DNA of 23,738 bases from Desulfobacteraceae bacterium. Lineage in GTDB: Bacteria; Desulfobacterota; Desulfobacteria; Desulfobacterales; JAUWMJ01. How positions within the stretch are numbered: position 1 is the first letter of the stretch; each line of letters opens with the position of its first letter. The notes beneath the pieces were generated by a model. It was given only the letters and a program-made list of their open reading frames with translations. It was not told the DNA's origin and ran no database searches. Shown in pieces: positions 8,364 through 16,300 of the stretch. The stretch lies in assembly GCA_030612225.1 (NCBI GenBank), contig JAUWOH010000006.1:1-23738 (forward strand), in the 5' to 3' direction. The translations under genes and the position numbers were made by a program.

Positions 8364-8905
8364 TACTCAACGAGCCCTAAGTTTCCGTATGAATTTAAAT
8401 AAATTTTATCGTACTGCAGATCTTCTTTTGCATGGGGCGGTTTTCTTTTTTCAGGATATCCGATGGCAATAATGGATTCGACTTTCAGCCCTGAAGGGAT
8501 ATTTAATATTTGGCAAATATATTCCTGGGCTGTTTTTTCATTATCATGCATCCTTTCTCGAATCTGAATCCAGCAGCTTCCAAGCCCTATTGATTCAGCA
8601 GCCAGCTGGATAAATATTGATGCAATAGAAGCATCCTCTACCCAAACATCAGACTTGTCAGCATCAGCACATACAACAATTCCTAAAGTAGCGTTTCTTA
8701 AAAAGGAAGAGCCGTGCTCCTTTGTTACTGAGAGCATTTTAAGTAAATCTCGTTCCGTAACAAAGATAAATTTCCACGGATTAAATCCCCTTGAGGAAGG
8801 GGCGCGAAGAGCTGCTTCGATCAAAACGTCGATTTTCTTCTTTTCAACAGGCCATGGCAAATATCGTCTAATACTTCTTCTTTTTTGAATAAGGGATAAA
8901 AACAT
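8363..8905 (-). CDS. Nitroreductase-family flavoprotein
   Basis: An FMN-dependent NAD(P)H oxidoreductase of the nitroreductase fold. The FMN phosphate-binding start is RRSIRRY (residues 9-15), followed by ALRAPSSRGFNPWKFIFVT, the family's second FMN contact. The segment DASIASIFIQLAAESIGLGS is the usual dimer-interface helix, and VESIIAIGYPEKRKPPH is the classic C-terminal motif. At 180 aa it is a short, single-domain member. ATG at 8905 has AAAGGA upstream. The lipoprotein gene upstream ends 18 bp before it, so both are probably one transcript. The final Val-Glu and the stop are encoded by the palindromic repeat next door, so the original C-terminus may have been different. The physiological substrate is unknown. 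Confidence 0.88.
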   Translation of the reverse strand: MFLSLIQKRRSIRRYLPWPVEKKKIDVLIEAALRAPSSRGFNPWKFIFVTERDLLKMLSVTKEHGSSFLRNATLGIVVCADADKSDVWVEDASIASIFIQLAAESIGLGSCWIQIRERMHDNEKTAQEYICQILNIPSGLKVESIIAIGYPEKRKPPHAKEDLQYDKIYLNSYGNLGLVE

Positions 8906-8923
8906 TGATACGTTCCTTTAATT

Positions 8924-9553
8924 TTAATTAAACACTACAAATATTTTTACTTTTACTTTAATATCGCCTTTTCCTTTATAATCAGAAATGATCATATCAG
9001 AGAGCAAAATTTTCCCGGTAATTTCTTTTTTATTTTTGTACTTAGTTGAAGCCATATGCTGCACTGCATTTCGATATTCACGTATCAGAGCTCTTTGCAG
9101 GTTATCTGTACGAAATGAAGTTTCATAAAATACTACATTATCAGAGCCGGGAATTATTACCTTTGTCAGGCATGTTTGCTTAGCAAGAATCCGGTTGTTG
9201 CCAAGATCATAAAACTCGATATTTGTATTTTTTAAGACACCTTGAGAAGATGTCTTAAATGTTTTAAATATAGCAGATTTGCCTTTTATTTTTTTAAGAA
9301 CAAATTTGATACCTGATATTTGATCAACCAAACTGTTTGATGCTAACCCGGCTGCTCGCCGACGTGCAAGAATTTTTCCGTTCGGGCTGGAGTCTTCAGG
9401 TATCTTTGCATAACCGTAACCGACCACCTGAAGCTCTTTGAAAATTTTCTCTTCAGCAGTTGTTTCTTCAAATTTATCCCTGGTACAGCCTGCTATCACA
9501 AATGAAATTAAAATTATTGCAAAAACAAATGCTGTATTGATTTTATAGAGCAT
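8924..9553 (-). CDS. LPP20-like lipoprotein
   Basis: A 209-aa exported lipoprotein with lipobox VIAGC (Cys23). The mature protein has VVGYGYAKIP (about 48-57) followed by ARRRAAGLASNSLVDQISGI. This resembles the LPP20 family, where a G.G.A strand leads into an alanine-rich helix (AR.AA...A...L...I.G). The C-terminal beta-rich half ends in a valine-lysine strand, KVKVKIFVVFN. It reads toward the nitroreductase gene, 18 bp away. The ribosome site is weak (CTGGTAG). LPP20 proteins are often found near flagellar or surface-structure genes, but nothing here supports that link. Confidence 0.65.
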   Translation of the reverse strand: MLYKINTAFVFAIILISFVIAGCTRDKFEETTAEEKIFKELQVVGYGYAKIPEDSSPNGKILARRRAAGLASNSLVDQISGIKFVLKKIKGKSAIFKTFKTSSQGVLKNTNIEFYDLGNNRILAKQTCLTKVIIPGSDNVVFYETSFRTDNLQRALIREYRNAVQHMASTKYKNKKEITGKILLSDMIISDYKGKGDIKVKVKIFVVFN

Positions 9554-9576
9554 GTGATATATCTACCAGTATTAAT

Positions 9577-9743
9577 CGAGACCTTTGCAAAACGGCACTT
9601 TTTGCCCGATTAGCGCTAAAGCTTCACTAAAGTGCCTGCGTCAGGCTCAAATTTCAATCCTCGAAATATTCTATATATTCCTGTGGTTGAAATTTTCGCC
9701 TTCCTTGAACTCGAACAAAAATTACCATTTTGCAAAGGTCTCG
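9577..9743. mobile_element. 167-bp MITE-like element with 19-bp terminal inverted repeats
   Basis: CGAGACCTTTGCAAAACGG (9577-9595) and CCATTTTGCAAAGGTCTCG (9725-9743) are complementary at 18 of 19 positions. The interior has further self-complementary parts (GGCACTTT against AAAGTGCC; AATTTCAA against TTGAAATT) and no ORF. It is too short for a transposase, so it would be moved in trans. The GAGACCTTTGCAAAA end reminds me of IS5-group insertion-sequence ends; this is memory only and needs a search. No obvious target duplication is present. Confidence 0.75.
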
Positions 9744-9801
9744 TTTCGTCAAAAATGAATATCTGCAAGTATCAAACCGAGTTATTTTTCGCAATAAAAA
9801 G

Positions 9802-10455
9802 ATGACTGACTTAAAATCGATTAATATAAAACAAAATGTTCGTATTACTGAATGCATCCTCTGCGGAACATGCTGTAAAAAAGGAGGCCCTTCTTTTCAT
9901 CTTGCAGACAAGCACTTAATCGATAAAGGCGTAATTTTATCTAAATACCTTTTTACAATCAGAAAAGGCGAACTGGCATATGATAATGTCAGGCAAGAGC
10001 TATTACCTCTATCTTCAGAACTGATAAAATTAAAAGGAAAAAATGACTCCAGCACTTGCATATTTTTTAATGAAGGCGAAAAAAAATGCGAAATTTACAA
10101 AAACCGACCCGTTGAATGCAAAGCATTGAAATGCTGGGACACACGGGAAATAGAAAAATTCTATTCAAAAAACAGGCTGACCCGAAAGGATTTGCTTTTT
10201 GACGTTGAAGGATTATGGGAGCTTGTCAATGATCACCAGTCACGCTGTTCATATGAAAAAATAAAAAAGATGCTACAAAAACAGGATGACAGCAATAATG
10301 ATATACAAAAAGAGATTCTTGAAATTATAAGGTATGATACTCAAATCCGTCATCTTGTAGTAGAAAAAGGAGGTATGGATTCCGAAATTCTCGATTTTCT
10401 GTTTGGGCGGCCTCTTACGCTAACGATAAAATCCTTCGGCTTTAACCACTCTTAG
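9802..10455 (+). CDS. YkgJ-family cysteine-cluster (metal-binding) protein
   Basis: A 217-aa protein with the CxxCxxCC-type cluster that defines the YkgJ/PF03692 family: CILCGTCCKKGGPSFH near the N-terminus, then CIFFNEGEKKCEIYKNRPVEC and KCWD. The eight or so cysteines probably bind zinc or an iron-sulfur centre. I chose the ATG at 9802. The reading frame is open back to a TTG at 9730, but that lies inside the MITE-like element and would add 24 unrelated residues. The ribosome site is poor (AAAAAG). The stop codon overlaps the first bases of another palindromic element. Family members are widespread and mostly uncharacterised. Confidence 0.82.
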   Translation: MTDLKSINIKQNVRITECILCGTCCKKGGPSFHLADKHLIDKGVILSKYLFTIRKGELAYDNVRQELLPLSSELIKLKGKNDSSTCIFFNEGEKKCEIYKNRPVECKALKCWDTREIEKFYSKNRLTRKDLLFDVEGLWELVNDHQSRCSYEKIKKMLQKQDDSNNDIQKEILEIIRYDTQIRHLVVEKGGMDSEILDFLFGRPLTLTIKSFGFNHS

Positions 10456-10614
10456 GGCTCACGAAAAAATAACTTCACATTTTAAGCGTCGATGCATCCC
10501 GCCTGGCTGCGTTGCGAAAGCTCGGAATATGCTTGATATTCCTGCGCTTTCGCGCCTTGCCAGCCGAGCGCCTCAACGCTTAAAATTGTGAATTTATTTT
10601 TACGCGAACCCTTA
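10453..10614. mobile_element. Palindromic MITE-like element joining two convergent genes
   Basis: About 160 bp, palindromic nearly end to end. The left arm begins TTAGGGCTCACG (10453), the right arm ends CGCGAACCCTTAG (10602-10614), and the inner blocks include TTTTAAGCGTCGA against TCAACGCTTAAAA. The middle again pairs (GCGAAAGC..GGAATA against TATTCC..GCTTTCGC; CTGGC against GCCAG). The TAG stop of the left gene and the TAA stop of the right gene both use its terminal bases. It may act as a bidirectional terminator, though it lacks a U-run directly after the stem. Confidence 0.8.
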
Positions 10615-11802
10615 GTCAAATTCATCTTCAACAAAATCATCAATATCTTCTATGGGCTCGTCTATTGCCTCTAAAGCTTCAGATATCGATTCTTCCAACG
10701 GCTCTTCCAACGGCTCTTCCAATCGGTCTTCAATCTGGTCCACTTCCTTAGGTGGTTGAGGCTGTGGCGGTTCCTGACCCGATTCTCCCCATATATATCT
10801 ACCGTATTTAAGATATCCCTGGACATTATTTAAGCGTGCATCCACGGTGAGGTCTGTCGGTATGACACTACCTGAAATAAGCGGCTGAAGATACTTCGCC
10901 AGCTCCATACAGCCACCTCCTGTTAAAATAATAGTATCAATATCCCAGTCTCCTGCCCATACACGATCGATGTCATTTGCTATTGTTCCTGCCAGTTGAG
11001 CGTAAACCTGATCTCTTATTTTTGAAAAATTGAGTCCATGCCCCTTCATTTTAATGGTTCCCAGTTCTGCCGCCTTATATAATCTGTACAGTTCAACACT
11101 GACTCCACACTTTTCACGTAATTTATTCGAGATTACGCTAAACGCTTTTGAAATGCCGGTATCCATCGTTCTGCTGCTCCGATCTATATACCGCAAACGA
11201 TCCATAATTGTAAAATCCGTAGTCCTGAACCCGATATCGACTACACCAACTTTCTGTTTCGCCAGTTCCTTGTTGACGATTTTACCTCTGTCATCCATAA
11301 GGAGGTTTAGAATTGTTCCCAGGGGCTGCGGAAGCATGCGAACCTTATTAATGTATATTTCTTTTACAATCTTGCTGCCATCAGGCTGGATGTATGATAT
11401 CTTGTGATGCCCGGTAAGGATTTCATTGAACCGTTTGTGATTGTGCTTAAAATATCCTATTGGAAGTCCTGACACAATGTTGATCGGAACATTAATAGCA
11501 GAATCCTCTTTTAAAAAAACGCCGGCGACTGTGAGCGTAAGAACTTTAACAAATTCTGATATCAGCTTCTCCTGGTCCAGAGTAAAACTGATCACATTCG
11601 ACTGCTGCTCAGCAAGATCTCCAATAAAATATGACTTGCCGTCTATAGTAACGTTGAAATAGTTTGAAAGAGAATTTTCACCAAAATCGACCCAGAATTG
11701 CAAATCCGTTGCATCCCCAAAAAGAGATTTAAAAATCAGGGTCTCTTCGCCGTCGGTCGCTTTCGTAAAACCGAACCCTATATCAATACCAAGGACCTCC
11801 AT
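10612..11802 (-). CDS. ParM/StbA-like actin homologue
   Basis: An actin-like ATPase of the ParM/Alp group, whose filaments push plasmids or organise cell structures. Phosphate loop 1 is GIDIGFGFTK (residues 5-14), phosphate loop 2 is GVVDIGFRTTD (186-196), and the adenosine motif is ILTGGGC (292-298). The fold ends near residue 340. A 56-residue acidic, proline-rich tail (341-396) follows, with EEPL repeats that are not part of normal ParM. The start is well supported: GGAGG lies 7 nt upstream of the ATG at 11802. No ParR-like DNA-binding partner or centromere-like iteron array is visible nearby, so it is an orphan. It could be a chromosomal relic of a plasmid or a cytoskeletal protein with another job. 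Confidence 0.88.
   Translation of the reverse strand: MEVLGIDIGFGFTKATDGEETLIFKSLFGDATDLQFWVDFGENSLSNYFNVTIDGKSYFIGDLAEQQSNVISFTLDQEKLISEFVKVLTLTVAGVFLKEDSAINVPINIVSGLPIGYFKHNHKRFNEILTGHHKISYIQPDGSKIVKEIYINKVRMLPQPLGTILNLLMDDRGKIVNKELAKQKVGVVDIGFRTTDFTIMDRLRYIDRSSRTMDTGISKAFSVISNKLREKCGVSVELYRLYKAAELGTIKMKGHGLNFSKIRDQVYAQLAGTIANDIDRVWAGDWDIDTIILTGGGCMELAKYLQPLISGSVIPTDLTVDARLNNVQGYLKYGRYIWGESGQEPPQPQPPKEVDQIEDRLEEPLEEPLEESISEALEAIDEPIEDIDDFVEDEFD
10691..10726 (-). repeat. In-frame 12-bp tandem repeat in the actin tail
   Basis: TCTTCCAACGGC occurs at 10691-10702 and 10703-10714, with a degenerate third copy at 10715-10726. Read on the minus strand it encodes the EEPL/EESI repeats of the acidic tail. 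Being a multiple of three, changes in copy number would lengthen or shorten the tail without a frameshift. Confidence 0.85.
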
Positions 11803-11842
11803 ATTTATCCTCCATGATTACCACTATTTTTTTTTATCTGCC

Positions 11843-11871
11843 AGCATAGATCATCACAAACAAAAAGTCAA
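11843..11871 (-). promoter_or_regulatory. Likely sigma-70 promoter of the ParM-like gene
   Basis: On the minus strand TTGACT (11871-11866) and TATGCT (11848-11843) are 17 nt apart, followed by about 40 nt of leader and a strong GGAGG before the start codon at 11802. Confidence 0.6.
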
Positions 11872-11890
11872 AAGAATCAATCCTATAAAA

Positions 11891-12101
11891 TTGATGGACT
11901 CGTAAAAAATATCACCGATGGTGCCCGCAGGAAATGCCCTTGGGGTGCTAAGTAGTCCGCCGTAGGCGGACCATCCCCGCTAAAAATCAGCGGGATAAAA
12001 AGGCGCAGTGGTTTTTCAGGGATGAGACTATACCTATAGTATGTCGAATTCCTGAAAAACCGCTACAACGCAGTAGATGAGCCTTTTTACGACGCCATCA
12101 A
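11891..12101. mobile_element. MITE-like element with TTGATGG..TCGTAAAAA ends
   Basis: The left end TTGATGGACTCGTAAAAA (11891-11908) and right end TTTTTACGACGCCATCAA (12084-12101) are complementary at 16 of 18 positions. Inside are three further hairpins: GTCCGCC-GTA-GGCGGAC, CGCTAAAAATCAGCG, and AGTGGTTTTTCAGG against CCTGAAAAACCGCT. It fills the space between the phosphopantetheinyl transferase and the ParM promoter. The last codons and the TAA stop (12087-12089) of the transferase gene lie inside its right end. Confidence 0.78.
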
Positions 12102-12698
12102 AATTGTCCATTCGATGTGGGAAGTAGTTTTTATCAAAGATGCAACATGACCATTGAAAAAGAATTGTTCTACAAACCATTTTTTATTTTTGTAGTCTAT
12201 GATAAGATTATTATTATCTGTGATCCGGACAATGCGACATTTTGACATATCTGTAAGACCTGTTCCACCTGCTTTCAACACAGCTTCCTTTGATGTCCAG
12301 TACCTGAAAAAAAGTGTCAACGAGTCGGTATCTGCAAGTGCCCATTCCCTGTCATCAGCTGTTTTTTTAAAAAGTGCTTTTGAACACGGCCTGATTTTTT
12401 CAATATCGATTCCAATCTGCTCTGAAGCAATCACGCCCCCAACATATTCCGGCTTATGTGTAACAGACCAGTAATTTCCGTCAAAGGGCAGGGGAGAGCC
12501 GTTATCTTCCTTTATGAGCTCTCCCAGCTTTATACCAGTTTTTTCAGCAGATATTTCAAGAGCCCGCCTGGCATGCCTGCTCAGGTATTTTACCCTGGCC
12601 CTGCGCGTGAGTTCCTTTGCGCTGTTCGGAACAGAAAGTATTACCGGGTAAATAACCAAATTCTTTGTTTTCGATTTTTTGTCTTCTATTATGCCCAA
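12087..12698 (-). CDS. Sfp-type 4'-phosphopantetheinyl transferase
   Basis: Transfers the phosphopantetheine arm of CoA to carrier proteins of fatty-acid, polyketide or peptide synthases. The magnesium-binding motif is GIDIE (96-100; D98, E100), the CoA/substrate motif is WSVTH (77-81), and the third motif is WTSKEAVLKAGGTGL (134-148) with E138 and K142. The 203-aa length fits a short Sfp-like enzyme. The only in-frame start after the upstream TAG is a TTG at 12698, with a weak ribosome site, so translation may be low. The final residues (about five) and the stop come from the neighbouring MITE-like element. No polyketide or peptide synthase gene is in the window, so its acceptor is unknown. 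Confidence 0.88.
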   Translation of the reverse strand: MGIIEDKKSKTKNLVIYPVILSVPNSAKELTRRARVKYLSRHARRALEISAEKTGIKLGELIKEDNGSPLPFDGNYWSVTHKPEYVGGVIASEQIGIDIEKIRPCSKALFKKTADDREWALADTDSLTLFFRYWTSKEAVLKAGGTGLTDMSKCRIVRITDNNNLIIDYKNKKWFVEQFFFNGHVASLIKTTSHIEWTILMAS

Positions 12699-12960
12699 AG
12701 TCTGATTAATCCACTATCATTTCTTTCCACTGTTAGAGTGAAAAGTAAAATCGTTATAAAACAGGAAATTCATATAACACTTCGATCCAATCTTGCAACT
12801 TGTAAATTTATAGCAATTAAAAAAGAGGGAGTTAAAGAGAAAAAAGCTTCAACCGCCATGAATCTGTCAAGTATGAAGCCCCTCTTGTTTCTCCTTTTAA
12901 AATTGTTTGAAAACCGCTTTGTTCAACCACGCTTTATCCATCACCCCTTCGCTTAACAAT

Positions 12961-12988
12961 TTGATTTTCTATTTTTTTCTGGTATACT
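12961..12988 (+). promoter_or_regulatory. Extended -10 promoter of the defence operon
   Basis: TTGATT (12961-12966), a 16-nt spacer and TATACT (12983-12988) preceded by TGG give a strong extended -10 sigma-70 promoter. It sits about 120 bp upstream of the helicase gene. The rest of the 408-bp gap (12699-13106) has no gene I can support, only an imperfect inverted repeat around 12820-12900. A clear AAAGG ribosome site (13096-13100) precedes the start codon at 13107. Confidence 0.6.
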
Positions 12989-13106
12989 GTGTGAATAAAT
13001 AAAACTTTTCTGTCCAACGTGGCATTATCCCGATAAAACGAGAAATGAAACAAGACCATCAAGAATAGCCATACATTTTATACAAAGATTATAATAAAGG
13101 ATATAT

Positions 13107-16100
13107 ATGAACACTGATCTTTCATTTATTACAAACGAAAAAAAACAAAATCTTAAAGAGCGGTTTGAAGTCCTTATTAAAGACACTTCATTCTTTGACT
13201 GCCTTGTGGGCTATTTCTATTCCAGCGGGTTTCACGCCATCTACCAGTCTTTGGAAAACACAGAAAAGATAAGAATTCTTATCGGAATCAGCACAAACAG
13301 ACAAACTTTTGAATTGCTGGAGAAAGCCAAAAAACCCAAACAGCAGCAAATCGATTTCTCGCACGCCGAAACCAAGCAGGAAATTGAAAATCTTGTTCAA
13401 AAAGAAATGGAGGATTCTGAGGACAATAGAAAAGTTGAGAAAGGCGTAAGTAAATTTATAGAATGGGTTAGAAACGGCAAATTGAAATTAAAGGCTTATC
13501 CGTCACAGAACATACATGCCAAACTCTACATTATGACATTCACGGAAAGCGACAGAGATGCCGGACGCGTTATTACAGGCTCCAGCAATTTTACAAAGGC
13601 CGGGCTGGTTGATAATCTTGAATTTAACGTGGAATTGAAAAACAGAAGCGACTATGATTTTGCTAAAAATAAATTTGAGGAATTATGGCAAAACGCTGTA
13701 GATGTCAGCGGAAAATATGTTCAGACAATTCAGGAAAAGACCTGGTTGAGTCAAAACATCTCACCATACCAGTTATACCTGAAATTTCTCTACGAATATT
13801 TCAAGGATGAACTCAGCCAGACAGATGAAGTATTTATTAAGTATCTCCCTCAAGAGTTTAAAAAACTTGAATATCAGGAGCAGGCGGTTTTAAACGCCAA
13901 AAAAATACTTCTTGAGTACGGTGGCGTTTTTATCTCCGATGTTGTGGGCCTGGGAAAAACATATATTTCAGCAATGCTGGCAGGTCAACTGGACGGCAGA
14001 ACACTTGTTATCGCCCCGCCGGTTCTTCTGGAAAAATCCAATCCCGGCTCCTGGACAAATGTTTTCTCAGACTTCAGGGTTCAGGCAGATTTTGAATCTA
14101 TCGGTAAGCTGGACCACCTGCTGGCCAGAGGAACGGACAAATACACAAATATTATTATAGATGAGGTACACCGTTTTCGGACCGAAACAACAATTTCCTA
14201 TGAGAAACTGGCGGAAATATGCCGCGGGAAAAGAGTTGTACTGGTAACTGCAACTCCCTACAACAACACCCCAAAAGATATTCTAAGTCTTCTTAAGCTG
14301 TTTCAGAAAGCCAAAAAAAGCACCATTCCCAATCTGCCTGACCTGGAAGCATTTTTTAACGGTCTTGCCAAAAAACTTAAAAAACTGGACCGAAAGAAAG
14401 ACTATACCGAATACATAAATATCGTAAAAGCAAACTCACGGGAAATACGCGATAAAGTTCTTAAATATTTAATGGTGCGTCGCACCAGGACCGAAATTGA
14501 AAAATATTTCAGCAAAGATATAAAAGAGCAGGGTCTTAAATTTCCGGAAGTTAAAAAACCGGAACCCATGTTCTATGAACTCAACGATGAAGAGGACGAT
14601 GTTTTTACTAAAACCATCGACATGATTGCCAATAAGTTCATATACGCCCGTTACATGCCCATGCTTTATTATGAAGGCAAAATTGATCAGCTTGAAGAGC
14701 AGTCCCAGAGAAATATGGGACGGTTTATGAAAATCCTGCTTGTCAAACGGCTGGAAAGCAGTTTCTTTGCCTTTAGAAATTCAGTGGACAGATTCCTGCA
14801 TTCCTACGAAATGTTCATAAAAGAGTTGGATAACGGCAATGTGTATGTAAGTAAAAAGCACACCAACAAGATATTTGAACTGCTTGAAAACGACGATGAC
14901 GAGGCAGTCCAGCGCTTAATAGATGAAGGCAAGGCAGAAAAATATGAGAAGAAAGTTTTCAGAAAAGAGCTCAGAATAGATTTGCAGCATGACCATGACA
15001 TCCTGCTGAAAGTCAAAAAGCTCTGGCAAAAGATAAACCGTGATCCGAAGCTTATAAAATTCATAAACGATTTGTCAAAAAATGCAGTCTTAAAAAACAA
15101 TCATCTTATTATTTTTACGGAATCAAAGGAAACAGCCAACTATCTGTTTAAAAATATAAATGAAGAATACCCCGGCAAGGTTCTTTTGTTTACAGGTGAT
15201 TCAGGCGAGTCTGTTCGCGATAAAGTACTTGAAAACTTTGACGCCAGAGCCCGTCACCCCAAAGAAGATTATCGAATACTTGTATCCACCGAAGTTCTGT
15301 CGGAAGGTGTGAACCTGCACCGCGCAAATGTGGTGATTAATTACGATATCCCCTGGAATCCGACCAGAATGATGCAGAGAGTGGGGCGTATTAACAGAGT
15401 TGATACACCTTTTGACGTTATTTATACATTCAACTTTTTTCCAACCAAACAATCTAATGACGAGATAAAACTGAAAGAAGCGGCAGAAGCAAAAATCAAT
15501 GCGTTTTTAACCCTGCTTGGCGGTGATGCGGAGCTTTTAACCGAAGGAGAGCCCATAGGTTCACATGAGCTGTTTGATCGCTTGACTTCAAAGAAAACAC
15601 TCGAAGGCGAGGATGAGGCCGAGGATAGCGAACTTAAATATCTTCAGATTATCCGGGATATCCGGGAAAAAGAACCAGACCTTTTTGAAAAAATAAAACG
15701 TCTGCCTAAAAAAGCACGCACAGCAAAGCTTAACAATGATTTTGCGAAGTCGCTTATAACCTACTTCAGGCGCGGGAAACTGCAAAAGTTTTTCATGGCG
15801 CAGGTTAAGCAATCAGCAAAAGAACTCGATTTTATATCAGCGGCAAAACTGCTTGAAAGTGGTCCGGATGAAAAAAAGAAAAAGCTCCCGGGCGAGATGT
15901 ATGACCTTTTGGACAGCAACAAGGAAGCCTTTATTATCACTACCACCGAAGAAATGGTTAAGCCCCAAAAAAGAAGAGGACGCGACAGTGCCGCCAATAT
16001 CCTGCGCATTTTAAAGGCAACCATGAAAAACACGCAGAAGCTCACCGATGACCAGGAATTTTACCTTAAAAAGGTATTAACCCAGCTTGAAGAAGGCGGT

Positions 16101-16298
16101 CTGCCCAAACAGACGGCAAAAAATACATTAAAAGCTCTGGACGCCCTAAAAGATGAACTTGTCAATCCTTTCAAGGTGTTGGCAATGCTCCAGGCCCATA
16201 TACCCAAAAAACTGCTGGAAAGCCATTATGCCGAGCAGAACCCGGCAGTATTCGGTAAACGTGAAGTTATCTTATCAATGTACTTGAGTGGGGAATAA
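13107..16298 (+). CDS. PLD-nuclease / superfamily 2 helicase fusion
   Basis: A 1063-aa defence-type protein. Residues 1-200 form a phospholipase-D-like nuclease module: IHAKLYI supplies H137 and K139, and GSSN (158-161) is the usual partner motif; only one copy is visible. A superfamily 2 helicase follows, with a Q-like motif at EYQEQAV (255-261), Walker A GLGKT (281-285), DEVH (352-355), TATP (381-384), motif V around STEVLSEGVNL and motif VI QRVGRINR (757-764). The C-terminal 250 residues are helical and unassigned. PLD-helicase fusions are known from restriction and phage-defence islands, where the helicase moves along DNA and the nuclease cuts it. It is the first gene after the promoter and is separated by only 2 bp from the next gene, so the three genes are clearly one operon. 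DISARM and related systems use separate proteins for these activities. Confidence 0.9.
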   Translation: MNTDLSFITNEKKQNLKERFEVLIKDTSFFDCLVGYFYSSGFHAIYQSLENTEKIRILIGISTNRQTFELLEKAKKPKQQQIDFSHAETKQEIENLVQKEMEDSEDNRKVEKGVSKFIEWVRNGKLKLKAYPSQNIHAKLYIMTFTESDRDAGRVITGSSNFTKAGLVDNLEFNVELKNRSDYDFAKNKFEELWQNAVDVSGKYVQTIQEKTWLSQNISPYQLYLKFLYEYFKDELSQTDEVFIKYLPQEFKKLEYQEQAVLNAKKILLEYGGVFISDVVGLGKTYISAMLAGQLDGRTLVIAPPVLLEKSNPGSWTNVFSDFRVQADFESIGKLDHLLARGTDKYTNIIIDEVHRFRTETTISYEKLAEICRGKRVVLVTATPYNNTPKDILSLLKLFQKAKKSTIPNLPDLEAFFNGLAKKLKKLDRKKDYTEYINIVKANSREIRDKVLKYLMVRRTRTEIEKYFSKDIKEQGLKFPEVKKPEPMFYELNDEEDDVFTKTIDMIANKFIYARYMPMLYYEGKIDQLEEQSQRNMGRFMKILLVKRLESSFFAFRNSVDRFLHSYEMFIKELDNGNVYVSKKHTNKIFELLENDDDEAVQRLIDEGKAEKYEKKVFRKELRIDLQHDHDILLKVKKLWQKINRDPKLIKFINDLSKNAVLKNNHLIIFTESKETANYLFKNINEEYPGKVLLFTGDSGESVRDKVLENFDARARHPKEDYRILVSTEVLSEGVNLHRANVVINYDIPWNPTRMMQRVGRINRVDTPFDVIYTFNFFPTKQSNDEIKLKEAAEAKINAFLTLLGGDAELLTEGEPIGSHELFDRLTSKKTLEGEDEAEDSELKYLQIIRDIREKEPDLFEKIKRLPKKARTAKLNNDFAKSLITYFRRGKLQKFFMAQVKQSAKELDFISAAKLLESGPDEKKKKLPGEMYDLLDSNKEAFIITTTEEMVKPQKRRGRDSAANILRILKATMKNTQKLTDDQEFYLKKVLTQLEEGGLPKQTAKNTLKALDALKDELVNPFKVLAMLQAHIPKKLLESHYAEQNPAVFGKREVILSMYLSGE

Positions 16299-16300
16299 TT

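Noticed and set aside
12820..12900. Imperfect inverted repeat (AAGAGGG..AGCTTCA / TGAAGCCCCTCTT) upstream of the defence operon
   Set aside because: The arms need a large asymmetric bulge to pair, so neither an operator nor a terminator can be supported.
12456..12956. 166-aa plus-strand frame over the phosphopantetheinyl transferase and the following gap
   Set aside because: Half of it is antisense to a clear enzyme gene; the rest is low-complexity and has no ribosome site.
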